51,006 nt of DNA from Clostridia bacterium (GTDB lineage: Bacteria > Bacillota > Clostridia > TANB77 > CAG-508), in assembly GCA_017936925.1 (NCBI GenBank), contig JAGBEP010000025.1, positions 1 to 51,006 of the forward strand, read 5' to 3'. Numbering within the stretch: the first letter of the stretch is position 1; the number at the start of each line of letters is the position of its first letter. Shown in pieces: positions 24,309-34,357 of this stretch. The notes beneath the pieces are model-generated. The model saw only the letters and a program-made list of their open reading frames with translations. It had not been told where the DNA came from and did no database searches. A program made the translations under genes and the position numbers.

Positions 24309-24346
24309 AAAAATAGGTAGTACTAATATTAGCCCTACCTATTTTT
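24309..24346 (-). terminator. Terminator after the giant surface-protein gene
   Basis: AAAAATAGGTAG (24309-24320) and CTACCTATTTTT (24335-24346) form a perfect 12-bp stem 3 bp beyond the stop codon of the minus-strand gene. Confidence 0.8.
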
Positions 24347-24349
24347 ACG

Positions 24350-27300
24350 TTACTCATAGTTATTTTTCTTTTTTAATATTACTGCTATTTCGATTGCAAT
24401 TATCATTAATCCTAATGCAAATAATATATTTAATATAGTATAATTGTTTTTTTCTTCCATACCTGTTCCAATTGAAATAACCATGTCTGCGGCATATACA
24501 TTGTCTTTATCATCTTTCTCTTCAAATCCTGCAATATTTTTTGTTCTTGTTATTTCTACCATATTTTGCTTGTTTCCTGTATTTGTTTCTGTATTCTGCC
24601 ATGTCATTACTACATCAATAATTGTACTTTCTCCCGGATTGATTTCTTCTGTTTGTGTTGTTGCTACTGTGTTATTTATTGTCCAGTTTGTATTATCTTC
24701 TTTTTTCATAGTCATTCCTTCTGGAATTTTTTCTGTGACTTCCGCACTTCCTGCCAGTTCCCCTGTATTTGTTATTTTGATTGCGTATTGAACTTTTAAA
24801 TTGGTTGTTGATAGTAGTCCTTTATTTATTTCAATTTTTCCTATTTGACTATTTACTGGCGTTGTTTGTCCGTTTACTAGAATGGTACTAATTGTTTTTT
24901 CTATTTGCATATTAAATTCTAGTTTTTTATAGTAGTAATCTACATATATTTTATCCTCTATTTCTGTTACTTCTTCATTATTTTCTTCTGTTTTATTAAC
25001 TATTACTGTCATTTTTCCTTTTTTGTTGTCTGGTTCTTTTCTTAATTTATAATAGCTTATTTCTTCCGCTTCAGTTTGGTATTCATCTCCTTCGTATCCT
25101 TCTATTATTTTTTCTTCAAGTAGTTTTTCATCTGTTTCTTCATCTAAATAATTTACTATAACCTTTGCAGGTCTTTTATAATAATATATTACTTCTATTG
25201 GAGCTTTAGGAAACTTTCCTTCTGCATTTTCGGGAATTTGAATTAATTCGTATCCTTCTATGTCTTTTTCTTCGGTTTTATATTCTTCTCCTTCTAGTCC
25301 TTCTAATACTATTTCTTCAGAAATCTCTTGATTACTTATTTGATCTATGTATTTTGCAGTTACTGTTGATTCTTTTATATAGTAGTATGTTACTACTGTT
25401 TCTTCTTCACTCATTATTCCAGAACTATTGCTTGGGTATGACTCTTCTGCTTTAACTAATTTGTAACCTTCTATTTCTTTTTCTTCAGTTGTATACTCTT
25501 TTCCCTCATATCCTTCTATTACTTCTTGGTCTGCTATTTCTTCATTTGATGTTATGTCTATATATCTTACCCTTACGTTAGAAATTTTTGCATAATAGTA
25601 GATGATTGTTATCGGATTTACTTCTAGTTTTCCTTTTTCATTTCCAATATGTTCAACTAATACATAATTTTCTATTGTTTTTTCGGCTGTTATATAGTCT
25701 TCATCTACTTTTCCGTGTTGATACTCTGTCTTAGCTATTTCTTGTTCTGTTCCTTTTTCCAAATATTTTATTATTAATTCTGCATCTTTTATTCTATAGT
25801 AATAGATTACATCAATAGTTGAATTCGTCATAGTTCCTTCTGCATTTTCAGGTACTATGGATAATTCATATTTAATTGGTATATCTGTTGCTGGTTCTGT
25901 TTTGTAGTTTTCTCCTTCTTCTCCAATTATAATTACATTTTCACTTACTTTATTTGTAGTTCCTTCTTCATAATGATGTATTATTACTTTTGATTCTGAT
26001 TTTGTAAATTCCACGGAAATATTTTTGTCTTCCGTAAGATTAATAAATTTGTCAATTTGTGTACTTCCATCTTCTTCAACTATAAATTCAATTTCTTCTC
26101 CATTTATAGTTATCTTTTCTATATAATATCCTTCATCTGGTTTTATGATTATGTCTTTTGTTGTATTTTCGTTATACTTTATAGTTTCATCTCCTGATAT
26201 CGTTCCTCCTGCTACTTCTATTATTTCTCCGAATTCATTTATTTCTTTATGTTTTTCTACTTTAGTGATTACTCTAACATCTTTTATTCTATAATAATAA
26301 ATTACTGTTGTTTCTTCTCCTTCTAAAATTCCTTCTGCATTTGCTGGTATTTCTATTAGCTCATATTTTGGATCAATTTCTGTAGCTTGTTCTGTTATAT
26401 AACTGTCTCCTTTTACGTGTTCTTCCTCAATAGTTGGCGATACTTCTTGTTCTGTTCCTTCTTCATAATATTTTACTACCAATTTGACTGGTCTTTCTTT
26501 ATAGTAATAATATACTTCATCATCATATTCAGGATATTTTCCTGATGCATTATATGGCATTTTCTCTGTAACTAATTCATATCCTTCTATTTCTTTTGGT
26601 GCTGTTGTGTAATTTTCGCCTACTTCTCCTCTTAAAGTTTCATCTGATACCAATTCTTCTTTAGTTCCATCTTTATAATGATGAATTACTATATTTGAAA
26701 TAGTTTTACTAAATTGTACTGTTACATTTTTATTTGTTGTGACTTTTTCAAACTGTTCTAATATTACAGAACCATCATCTTCTGTTTCAAATGGAATTTC
26801 TTTATCATTTACTGTTATTTTTAATACTTTATAGTCTGCATCGGGTGTTATTTTTATTTGTTTCAAACTGTTTTCTCCATGTTTTACTGTTTCATATGGT
26901 ATTTCATTTTCTCCTGTAATTGTTCCACCTTTATTTCCATCTTTTCCTTCTATTACTTTAGTTGTTATTGCATATGTTTTTTTGTAATTTTCAATTGTTA
27001 TTTCTTGCTTTTCTGCTATGTCTGGTGTAATTGTCTTTTCATAACTTTCATAATCTTCAAATATAAATTTTCCTTCTGTATAATCTTGGAAATAACTATT
27101 TTCATTTCTTACCCATTCGATTAAACCTTCGTTGTTTAGTTTAATTATTACATAAGAACTACCCTCTTCTGTTATTTTAATTTCTTGTTTGTCTACTGTT
27201 AATTCTGCTGGAATGCTTGTGTTAGCTCTTGCATAACTTCCTACATAATATCCTCCATCTTTACTTTCAATTATTTTTGAATTAACTCCCATGTTTATTC

Positions 27301-30300
27301 CATTTAATTTTGTGGCCCACTCTATTAAATGGTTTTCATTATATTTTATTATTACATCATTATAACTTTCTCCATCTTGTAGGCTTATTTCTTCATTTTT
27401 TTCTGTTTTTTCAGCTGGTATTGTATAACTACTTGATATTGTATCTCCTTTTAATATAAATCCATTGTCTGATGTACTCGTTATATCATAGCTATATTCT
27501 CTTCCTGTTCCACCTTCTGATATTGCCCATTCAATTAATCCATCTTTTGTAAATTTAGTTATTACATAATCATATGCTCCGTTACTTTTTACTTGTATTA
27601 CATTTCCGCTTACTGTATTTTCACTTGCTATATTATATGTATTCCAAAATGTTCCCGCAGAAATATATCCTCCATCTTCTGTTCCTGTAATATTTCCAAC
27701 AAAATTATTTGCAGGAGCTGATACTACATATCCCCATTTAGCATTTCCATTATTATCAAAGGCTATAATAACTTCTTCTCTACTTCCATTTGTTTTTAAG
27801 CTTATTTTTTCTTTGCTTTCTACATATTCTGGCTCAATGCTTATTTCCCCTTTAGTTATTTGTAACTCCATTCCTATACCTTGTTTTCCTCTAGTTAAGT
27901 TAATGATTTCGCCTTGACCATCTATAATGTTAAGTGGAGTCACTTTTTGTATTAGTCCATTATTGTTAATTTTTATTAATACTAATGTACTGGCTGGAAT
28001 GGTAATTTCATTTCCATCTTCACATGATTCTCCAGCAATTGTTTGTTCATAGCTTGTATATTGGCTGATAAAGTATCCGTCTTCAACTTCTACAATATTA
28101 CTGCAATCAAAAAATCTAAATCCTTTTACTACTGTTGCCCATTCTATCCTATCCTCTTTATTATATTTTAATAAAAGCATATTATTTGCTTCTGAATCGA
28201 GCATAATATCTTCATTATTAGCTGTTTGTTCTGCATATATTTTGGTATGTCCTTGTATTCCGCCTATAATGATTTTTCCTCCGTCGTTCGTATATTTTGA
28301 ACGAATATATCTTACGCTTGCAGTATTCCACATAGATAAATTTTCTTCTGATACGATTTCCCCATCATTATTAATAGTTATAGTATTTCCACCATTTACT
28401 AATATCATTTCATCGTCTTTATTGCTTTCTTTTATGTTATAGTAAGATGTTTCTTTAATTTCTTTAAGCCATTCTATTTTTTTCTCATTATTAAATTTTA
28501 TTATTAATTCTCTTCTATCATCATTGGATGCTATTATCATTTCATTACCATCTTTTGTTAATTCTGATGGTATTGTTATATCTCCTGTTCCTATAACGTT
28601 AACTATATATCCTCCGTCATTTGTTTCTTTTATTGCCGATGTGTATAGGTATGATTGTGATGTTATTGTTTGTATAGTATCTATTTTTCCATTTTCATCA
28701 TATATTATATTAAAACTGGTGTATTCTCCTTCTTTCCCTATTATTCTTTCTTTTCCATCTGACATATAATCTGCTGGCATATTTATTGGATTATTTGTAT
28801 GTCCTATGCAAATTATATTATTATCTAATATAATTGCTCCGTATACATAATCATAAGATGTACTGCCAAGATTTTGTGCTGAAATTATTTTTTGGTTCTC
28901 TTTATTAATTCTTACTGTTATTATATCTCTGTATCCTTGATTAATTAAGTTTATTTCGTTTCCATATTCTGTATCTTCTGCTGGAATAGTCATATTTCCA
29001 TAGTTACTGCCTGCAATTACTATGGTATTATTTTCATCTACTGTTAAATATTCGGCAACAATATTTCCTTCGCCTTCTATGCTTTTTACAAACTCGGCTT
29101 TTCCATCTTTATTGAAACTTATTATATATCCTGTACTTTTTTGTATATCATTAGTTACCAATTGTAATTCTGTCCCTGTGCTTGTGTTTTCAGGAGAAAT
29201 TCTTAGATTCCCATATGAATAACCACAAATAATAAAACTTCCATCATTTAATATGGCCATATCATATATATATTTATTATTTAAGTTTGCGCATTCTATT
29301 GTTCTACTATATTCTACTAATCCTTCTTGATTTATTTTATTGATAAACATTGCTGTGTTTTTTAGTATGATTTCTTTTCCATCTAATGTATCTTCGTCTT
29401 TTATTTTCCCATTTTGTTTTATAGCTCCTATTGTAAAAAAACCTCCATCTGGTGCTTTCTTTATATGTGTATAAACAGTTACATCTTCTCCTTCTATGCT
29501 TCTAAACCACTCTAATTTGTTTTCTTCGTCGTATTTCATTAAATATGCAGTTGTATACTCATTTTGTATTGTTATTTCTTCTCCATTACTTGTTTCTTCT
29601 GATGAAAATGTTTTTCTTCCAATTATATTACTTACCACTATATATCCAGTATCGACTTTTACAAAGTCTTTTATACTACTGCTAAAATTTATTTGACTTA
29701 AATAATCATTCACCCATTTTTTTATTTCATCTTGAGACTTTCCTATACCAAAATAATATGTCCTGTCCTCTATGTTTTCTGATAGTTCATATGCTTCTAA
29801 TGCTTCTAACTCTATTACCTTATATATTCCTGGTTGTAAATCAATATTTATTTCGCCGTTTTCGTTTGTTGTTATTATTCTATAGTTTTCACCATTAATT
29901 GTTTTTTCTTCTCCTACAAGATTTCCTTGTGAATCTAACGCATCAATTATCTCTCCTTGATCATTTATTCCCCATATTGCAAATTTAGTATTTGGTAATT
30001 TTTCTTGTGTATTTCCGTCTATTTTTGTAAGTTTGAATAATGGTTCATCTTCTAATCCTATCGATACTGTTCGACTTTCTTGATCTATTTGAATATCATT
30101 TGTTGTTTCTCCTTCTTCATTTGTCTTTTGTTTTAAATTTCCTGATAATAATTCAAATGATATTGTATTATCTTCTAGTTGTGTTACTTTTACTTTTATC
30201 TCTTCTCCACTTAAGCAATATCCTGCTGGTGGTACGCTTTCTTTTATTGTGTAAATTCCGTCAATGTTTTTATTTTCTACATATAGGTATAGATTTTTTA

Positions 30301-33300
30301 TATTTACTTTTCCATTTTCATCTGTTGTGTACGTTTCTTCTTTTTCTATTCCTGGTCCTGAAATTTTGTAACTTGTTCCTGGGAGTAGTATACTTTCGTC
30401 ATCTTTTGAATATTTATAAATTGATAAATTCCATGTTGGGATTTTTTCATTTTCTAAATTAATTTGAACTTCTGGTATTTCGCTATTATCGTTATTATAT
30501 ATTATATTACTATTTTTTATTGTTCCTTTTTGTACTTCTAATTTATAATTGTTTCCTTCTTTATTTACTACAAATCTTAATGGAATTTCTTGTAAATAGT
30601 ATCCTTTTGCTGTTATTTCTCTTATTTCATATACTGTGTTTAATTCCAAATTATTAATATTTATACTTCCATCTGTTTTAGTTTTATATTTTGATGTACT
30701 CTCTTCATCTTCTTTTTTTATTTCGTATTCTACGTCTGAAATTGGTGTATCTGTATCTTTTTCAAGTTTTTGTAATTTCAAATTATATTTTGGTGTATCT
30801 TCTAATGTAATCTCTTTTGTTGGTAATGTTTCTCCCTCCATATCGATTATCTTTTTGACATTTCCATTTAATATGTTTAATTCTAATCTACCTTCTTCTG
30901 ATAAGGTTGCTTCAAATTCAATCGGAGTTATTTCTTTTTCGTATCCTGCTGGGGCTTTTATTTCTTTTAGTATATATTTTCTCTGTATATACAAATTATC
31001 AAATTGTAATGTTCCATTTGCTTGAGTCCTAGCGATTGAACTTTCGTTGTTACTTTCATCTATTATTTGGTATGTTGCATTTTTTAATGGGATATCTGTT
31101 TCTGCTTTAACTTTGTTAATTTTCAAATTGAATTTTTTTGCAATCATAAAACCAAGTTTGCTTATTTCTGTTTTATCTTTTAATTTTCCTTCTTCTGTTT
31201 TTAGTGCAAAATATACGGCATGTGTTGCATATGAAATATCATTGTAATTCAAATTATCTGGTAATTGAATTCCATATGTAAATAAATCTTTTTCACCTTT
31301 TTCCATTGAATAATTTCCAAAATCTATTAGGTAGTTTTTTACTTTACTTAAATCTGTTATTTTGTCTTCTTCTATCCAATTATTATTTTCATCGTTTATG
31401 TCTTCTGTTACTGTTTCATTTTCTGAATAATAAACTTTTACTACATCTCTTAAATTTTCTGGTATTGCTATCTTAGAAATCATTGTTGTTGTGTACATAG
31501 AACCTAAATCTTTTTTGTTTAATTGATATGTATTTCCTTCAAAAGGGATTTTTCCAACTACTTTTATTTCTTCAATATTTCCTGAATAATTATTTAAAAT
31601 TTGTATAGTTATTTTAGCTGTTTTTTCTTTTTGGTTTTTATCTATAATAGCTACTTTAGGTGAAATGGCCGTTTCTAATGTATCTTTATTTTCATTGTAT
31701 TCACTTGCAATTTCTAGTGTAGACATTGATGCTGGTCCTATTAATTGAATACTTTTTTCTGCTTTTCCTATCATTTCTTTAATATTGCCGTCCATGTCTA
31801 TATCGTATATATCTTCTGCATTGTTTTTATATGATTCGCATATTGGATTGCAATAGTATAGTTCTATGTTTTTCTGTGCATTTAAAATTCTTGGATCTGG
31901 TGAAACATCTATTTCCATGTATATATCGAAAATTGTTGGAGTGTCATTTTCTGTTAATATCTTGACATATATTCCATCTTCTTTTTCTTCTATACTGTAT
32001 CCAACTATTTCTACTTTTTCATTCAATGATTGTAATTGATTTATTTTTATATTTAATATTTCTTTTGGAAATTTTAATAAAAATTCTCCATTTTGCCATT
32101 TTGAAATATTATATGATAATTCTTTAGTTGATATTATTAATTGTACATTTTCTTTTGTTTCTTGTGTTGAATAATATTCAGAACTTATATTACTTATTGT
32201 TGCTATTGATTTTTCTTCATCATAATTTGCCTTGTCTGTATCATTTTTCTTTGGTGTATATTCAATTTCTGTTTCATTGTATTTAACATATCCGCTTAGA
32301 TATGTGCATATATATGCAAATGTATCAAATTCTTGTTGAGTATAATTTTCTCTTAGTTTTTCGTGGTTTATTTGTTTGACATTGTAGACATATAGTATAC
32401 TGTTGTTCTTTGCTTGGCTCGTTTCTATACGTATATGATTGACCGCTTCTTGATAGATATATGGATTATTTTTGTTATACTTATTCCAATCCTCTTTATT
32501 AAATCGATGCAATAATTCATTTGTTTCGTCATTTATTACGTCGATATATCCGTCTTCTTGATCAAACATTGTGCTAGCTCCGATAAAGTAAATTCCTTTG
32601 TTTGATATTATGTCTTTTGTTTCTATATATGTTCCGTCAGTCATTAAAAACTTATCTAAATAATTCTCTGCTTGTTCGCTCATTTTGATACTTGTAATTT
32701 CTCCACTATCTCCTCTTGCAACTGCCCATAGTACTTCATATGTATCTTCTTCATCTTGGTTTTGATTATAATATTTTGTTGCTTTATTTTTAGATATTAC
32801 CCATGAATCATAATCTCCTCCTACATATCTTCCTACTTTTACATCAAAACCTATTACATCTCCGCCACCTTTTTCAAATGTTGCACATATAATATCTTCA
32901 ACTATATTAGATTTTACTGGATTCTCAAATTCGCTATTTGCATTATTAAATCCTTCATAATATCCTTTTACTGGTATATTTAACACTACTGTATTTATTC
33001 CTAGCGATTGATATGCTTCTATCGGATATGTTACTTTTAATGCAAATTCTGTAAATCTTTTCTCTTCATATTCTCCACTATAACATTGCACTAATATTTT
33101 TCCTGTATTACTTACTTCTGCTTCTCTCCATGCACTGAACTTTTTGCTTTCTGAGTCATATGTATAGTTTATGTTTTTTCCTGTTATTTCTACCGCTGTT
33201 GCTTCGTATCCATTTAATTCTGGTATTGTACCTTCGATATATGATTTTGATAGTTTGGCTATTTTTTCTGTTTCTTGTATTGTAATATTAAAACTTAAAT

Positions 33301-34030
33301 TTATATTTCCATTGTTTTGGTCTAACATTTTTGATACATCATAGCTTTGTTTTTTATTTTTCTTTTCGCCGTTATATTTATCAGGAATTTCTGTTACTGG
33401 TTTATTATACCAATCTACAGTTAAATTTATTTCTTTTTCAATTGCTATTTCTGTTCCATCTTCTGCAATATATGTTCCTGTTAATTTAACTTTATTTATT
33501 CCTGTATATTTACTTATATTATCATTTATAGCTGCTGTTTTCTTAGAATCACTTGTATAATCTCCTGAACGTACATTGCCAAATATTAATTTTTGTGTAC
33601 CAGAACTTAAATCTTTTAGTTCAATTTCAGATAGATTATTAGATATATAATTATTTTTTATACATTCATCTTCAATTAATGCAGTTTGAAAATATATATT
33701 GTCAGATATTATTTCTATTTTTCCGTTAGTTAAACTACCTTCTGCAGAAACTTTTACTGACATATACAATGAATCTTGTTCTCCTAAAGCTTTACAGGTT
33801 CCCTTAACTTTTTCAGAATAGCCGTCATTATTTATATCACGCAAGAAGAATGCTCCAAATTTTACACTATCTGTTCCTTCTATATTTTCATCTGAATCGC
33901 TAAATTCTCCATATGTCATTGCTCTAGCAAGCTCTGGATTATTTACTTCACTTTTTGTTTTATTAAATTGCTCTGAATAATTTAATACTATTATTACCAT
34001 AATTGCAATTATTGCTATTATGTTTAGCAT
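24350..34030 (-). CDS. Giant (3226-residue) surface protein: SpaA/Cna-B-like, propeller-like and MucBP repeats
   Basis: An exported, membrane-anchored protein. An N-terminal hydrophobic helix (about 2-18) starts it; beta-rich regions follow to about 960. Four SpaA/Cna-B-type domains (about 966-1430) each begin with 'L-x-I/L-x-K' and close with a Glu-containing 'Y-x-I/L-x-E' strand, some with APAGY-like ends, so isopeptide bonds are possible. About 11 repeats (about 1440-2330) carry 'IPAE-T-x-x-G-x-E-I' plus 'DGGY-x-x-G' patterns and resemble a beta-propeller series. Seven MucBP-like repeats (about 2390-3030, each ending VIYYY) alternate with Ig-like units; a DUF11-like domain (about 3070-3180) and a C-terminal helix with a KKKNNYE tail end the chain. 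No LPxTG is seen. An adhesin or mucin-binding role is inferred from the domains. The ATG at 34030 has AGGA upstream, but the coding frame reads further back (see the entry at 34068-34091). Confidence 0.85.
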   Translation of the reverse strand: MLNIIAIIAIMVIIVLNYSEQFNKTKSEVNNPELARAMTYGEFSDSDENIEGTDSVKFGAFFLRDINNDGYSEKVKGTCKALGEQDSLYMSVKVSAEGSLTNGKIEIISDNIYFQTALIEDECIKNNYISNNLSEIELKDLSSGTQKLIFGNVRSGDYTSDSKKTAAINDNISKYTGINKVKLTGTYIAEDGTEIAIEKEINLTVDWYNKPVTEIPDKYNGEKKNKKQSYDVSKMLDQNNGNINLSFNITIQETEKIAKLSKSYIEGTIPELNGYEATAVEITGKNINYTYDSESKKFSAWREAEVSNTGKILVQCYSGEYEEKRFTEFALKVTYPIEAYQSLGINTVVLNIPVKGYYEGFNNANSEFENPVKSNIVEDIICATFEKGGGDVIGFDVKVGRYVGGDYDSWVISKNKATKYYNQNQDEEDTYEVLWAVARGDSGEITSIKMSEQAENYLDKFLMTDGTYIETKDIISNKGIYFIGASTMFDQEDGYIDVINDETNELLHRFNKEDWNKYNKNNPYIYQEAVNHIRIETSQAKNNSILYVYNVKQINHEKLRENYTQQEFDTFAYICTYLSGYVKYNETEIEYTPKKNDTDKANYDEEKSIATISNISSEYYSTQETKENVQLIISTKELSYNISKWQNGEFLLKFPKEILNIKINQLQSLNEKVEIVGYSIEEKEDGIYVKILTENDTPTIFDIYMEIDVSPDPRILNAQKNIELYYCNPICESYKNNAEDIYDIDMDGNIKEMIGKAEKSIQLIGPASMSTLEIASEYNENKDTLETAISPKVAIIDKNQKEKTAKITIQILNNYSGNIEEIKVVGKIPFEGNTYQLNKKDLGSMYTTTMISKIAIPENLRDVVKVYYSENETVTEDINDENNNWIEEDKITDLSKVKNYLIDFGNYSMEKGEKDLFTYGIQLPDNLNYNDISYATHAVYFALKTEEGKLKDKTEISKLGFMIAKKFNLKINKVKAETDIPLKNATYQIIDESNNESSIARTQANGTLQFDNLYIQRKYILKEIKAPAGYEKEITPIEFEATLSEEGRLELNILNGNVKKIIDMEGETLPTKEITLEDTPKYNLKLQKLEKDTDTPISDVEYEIKKEDEESTSKYKTKTDGSININNLELNTVYEIREITAKGYYLQEIPLRFVVNKEGNNYKLEVQKGTIKNSNIIYNNDNSEIPEVQINLENEKIPTWNLSIYKYSKDDESILLPGTSYKISGPGIEKEETYTTDENGKVNIKNLYLYVENKNIDGIYTIKESVPPAGYCLSGEEIKVKVTQLEDNTISFELLSGNLKQKTNEEGETTNDIQIDQESRTVSIGLEDEPLFKLTKIDGNTQEKLPNTKFAIWGINDQGEIIDALDSQGNLVGEEKTINGENYRIITTNENGEINIDLQPGIYKVIELEALEAYELSENIEDRTYYFGIGKSQDEIKKWVNDYLSQINFSSSIKDFVKVDTGYIVVSNIIGRKTFSSEETSNGEEITIQNEYTTAYLMKYDEENKLEWFRSIEGEDVTVYTHIKKAPDGGFFTIGAIKQNGKIKDEDTLDGKEIILKNTAMFINKINQEGLVEYSRTIECANLNNKYIYDMAILNDGSFIICGYSYGNLRISPENTSTGTELQLVTNDIQKSTGYIISFNKDGKAEFVKSIEGEGNIVAEYLTVDENNTIVIAGSNYGNMTIPAEDTEYGNEINLINQGYRDIITVRINKENQKIISAQNLGSTSYDYVYGAIILDNNIICIGHTNNPINMPADYMSDGKERIIGKEGEYTSFNIIYDENGKIDTIQTITSQSYLYTSAIKETNDGGYIVNVIGTGDITIPSELTKDGNEMIIASNDDRRELIIKFNNEKKIEWLKEIKETSYYNIKESNKDDEMILVNGGNTITINNDGEIVSEENLSMWNTASVRYIRSKYTNDGGKIIIGGIQGHTKIYAEQTANNEDIMLDSEANNMLLLKYNKEDRIEWATVVKGFRFFDCSNIVEVEDGYFISQYTSYEQTIAGESCEDGNEITIPASTLVLIKINNNGLIQKVTPLNIIDGQGEIINLTRGKQGIGMELQITKGEISIEPEYVESKEKISLKTNGSREEVIIAFDNNGNAKWGYVVSAPANNFVGNITGTEDGGYISAGTFWNTYNIASENTVSGNVIQVKSNGAYDYVITKFTKDGLIEWAISEGGTGREYSYDITSTSDNGFILKGDTISSSYTIPAEKTEKNEEISLQDGESYNDVIIKYNENHLIEWATKLNGINMGVNSKIIESKDGGYYVGSYARANTSIPAELTVDKQEIKITEEGSSYVIIKLNNEGLIEWVRNENSYFQDYTEGKFIFEDYESYEKTITPDIAEKQEITIENYKKTYAITTKVIEGKDGNKGGTITGENEIPYETVKHGENSLKQIKITPDADYKVLKITVNDKEIPFETEDDGSVILEQFEKVTTNKNVTVQFSKTISNIVIHHYKDGTKEELVSDETLRGEVGENYTTAPKEIEGYELVTEKMPYNASGKYPEYDDEVYYYYKERPVKLVVKYYEEGTEQEVSPTIEEEHVKGDSYITEQATEIDPKYELIEIPANAEGILEGEETTVIYYYRIKDVRVITKVEKHKEINEFGEIIEVAGGTISGDETIKYNENTTKDIIIKPDEGYYIEKITINGEEIEFIVEEDGSTQIDKFINLTEDKNISVEFTKSESKVIIHHYEEGTTNKVSENVIIIGEEGENYKTEPATDIPIKYELSIVPENAEGTMTNSTIDVIYYYRIKDAELIIKYLEKGTEQEIAKTEYQHGKVDEDYITAEKTIENYVLVEHIGNEKGKLEVNPITIIYYYAKISNVRVRYIDITSNEEIADQEVIEGYEGKEYTTEEKEIEGYKLVKAEESYPSNSSGIMSEEETVVTYYYIKESTVTAKYIDQISNQEISEEIVLEGLEGEEYKTEEKDIEGYELIQIPENAEGKFPKAPIEVIYYYKRPAKVIVNYLDEETDEKLLEEKIIEGYEGDEYQTEAEEISYYKLRKEPDNKKGKMTVIVNKTEENNEEVTEIEDKIYVDYYYKKLEFNMQIEKTISTILVNGQTTPVNSQIGKIEINKGLLSTTNLKVQYAIKITNTGELAGSAEVTEKIPEGMTMKKEDNTNWTINNTVATTQTEEINPGESTIIDVVMTWQNTETNTGNKQNMVEITRTKNIAGFEEKDDKDNVYAADMVISIGTGMEEKNNYTILNILFALGLMIIAIEIAVILKKKNNYE

Positions 34031-34067
34031 TATTATTCCTGTTATTCCTTTTCTGTTTTTTAATGTT

Positions 34068-34091
34068 TTACCGTCTGTTTTTCTTTTTCAT
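34068..34091 (-). other. Probable original start of the surface protein, out of frame by one base
   Basis: The minus strand has GGAG, 8 bases, then an ATG at 34091 that opens MKKKNRR and stops. In the adjacent frame the sequence reads KTLKNRKGITGIIM directly into the annotated M of the giant protein, with a TGA at the same place as the ATG. Removing one base (for example from either A5 tract in the first codons) joins them into a basic signal with RKGIT before the hydrophobic core, resembling other clostridial 'KKGIT' export leaders. Confidence 0.55.
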
Positions 34092-34191
34092 AATTATCGC
34101 TCCATGAAATAATCTATTAATGCTTATCATAATTGTCCTTTCAGAGAAGTCAATATATGTTTTTTATTATTTTTTCTGACTTTAAGACAAA

Positions 34192-34238
34192 AAAATGCAA
34201 AATGCTTATGTTTAGTATTTTTCAGCATTTTGCATTTT
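34192..34238. terminator. Terminator downstream of murF-ddl
   Basis: AAAATGCAAAATGCT (34192-34206) and AGCATTTTGCATTTT (34224-34238) form a perfect 15-bp stem with a 17-base loop. It lies 120 bp past the murF-ddl stop codon. Confidence 0.6.
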
Positions 34239-34357
34239 AAATTTACATTTTCATATCTTTTATTTTACATTCGTTGTATGTTACTTACGGATTGGCAATT
34301 TTATCTGTTTTTTTATCTTTCACTTTCCACTTTTTTATCTCTTACTGTGGATAACTT

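Larger units (their letters stand above)
34031..34357. other. Gap between the surface protein and murF-ddl
   Basis: This 327-bp stretch holds the out-of-frame start of the surface protein (34068-34091) and a weak promoter for it. The promoter is TTGACT on the minus strand near 34150-34155 with a poor -10, about 60 bp before that start. It also holds the terminator at 34192-34238 and a single DnaA-box-like TGTGGATAA at 34346-34354. I see no further gene. Confidence 0.5.

Noticed and set aside
34346..34354. A perfect DnaA box (TGTGGATAA)
   Set aside because: It is single; another copy occurs inside the yhaN coding sequence, so it is expected by chance in AT-rich DNA.
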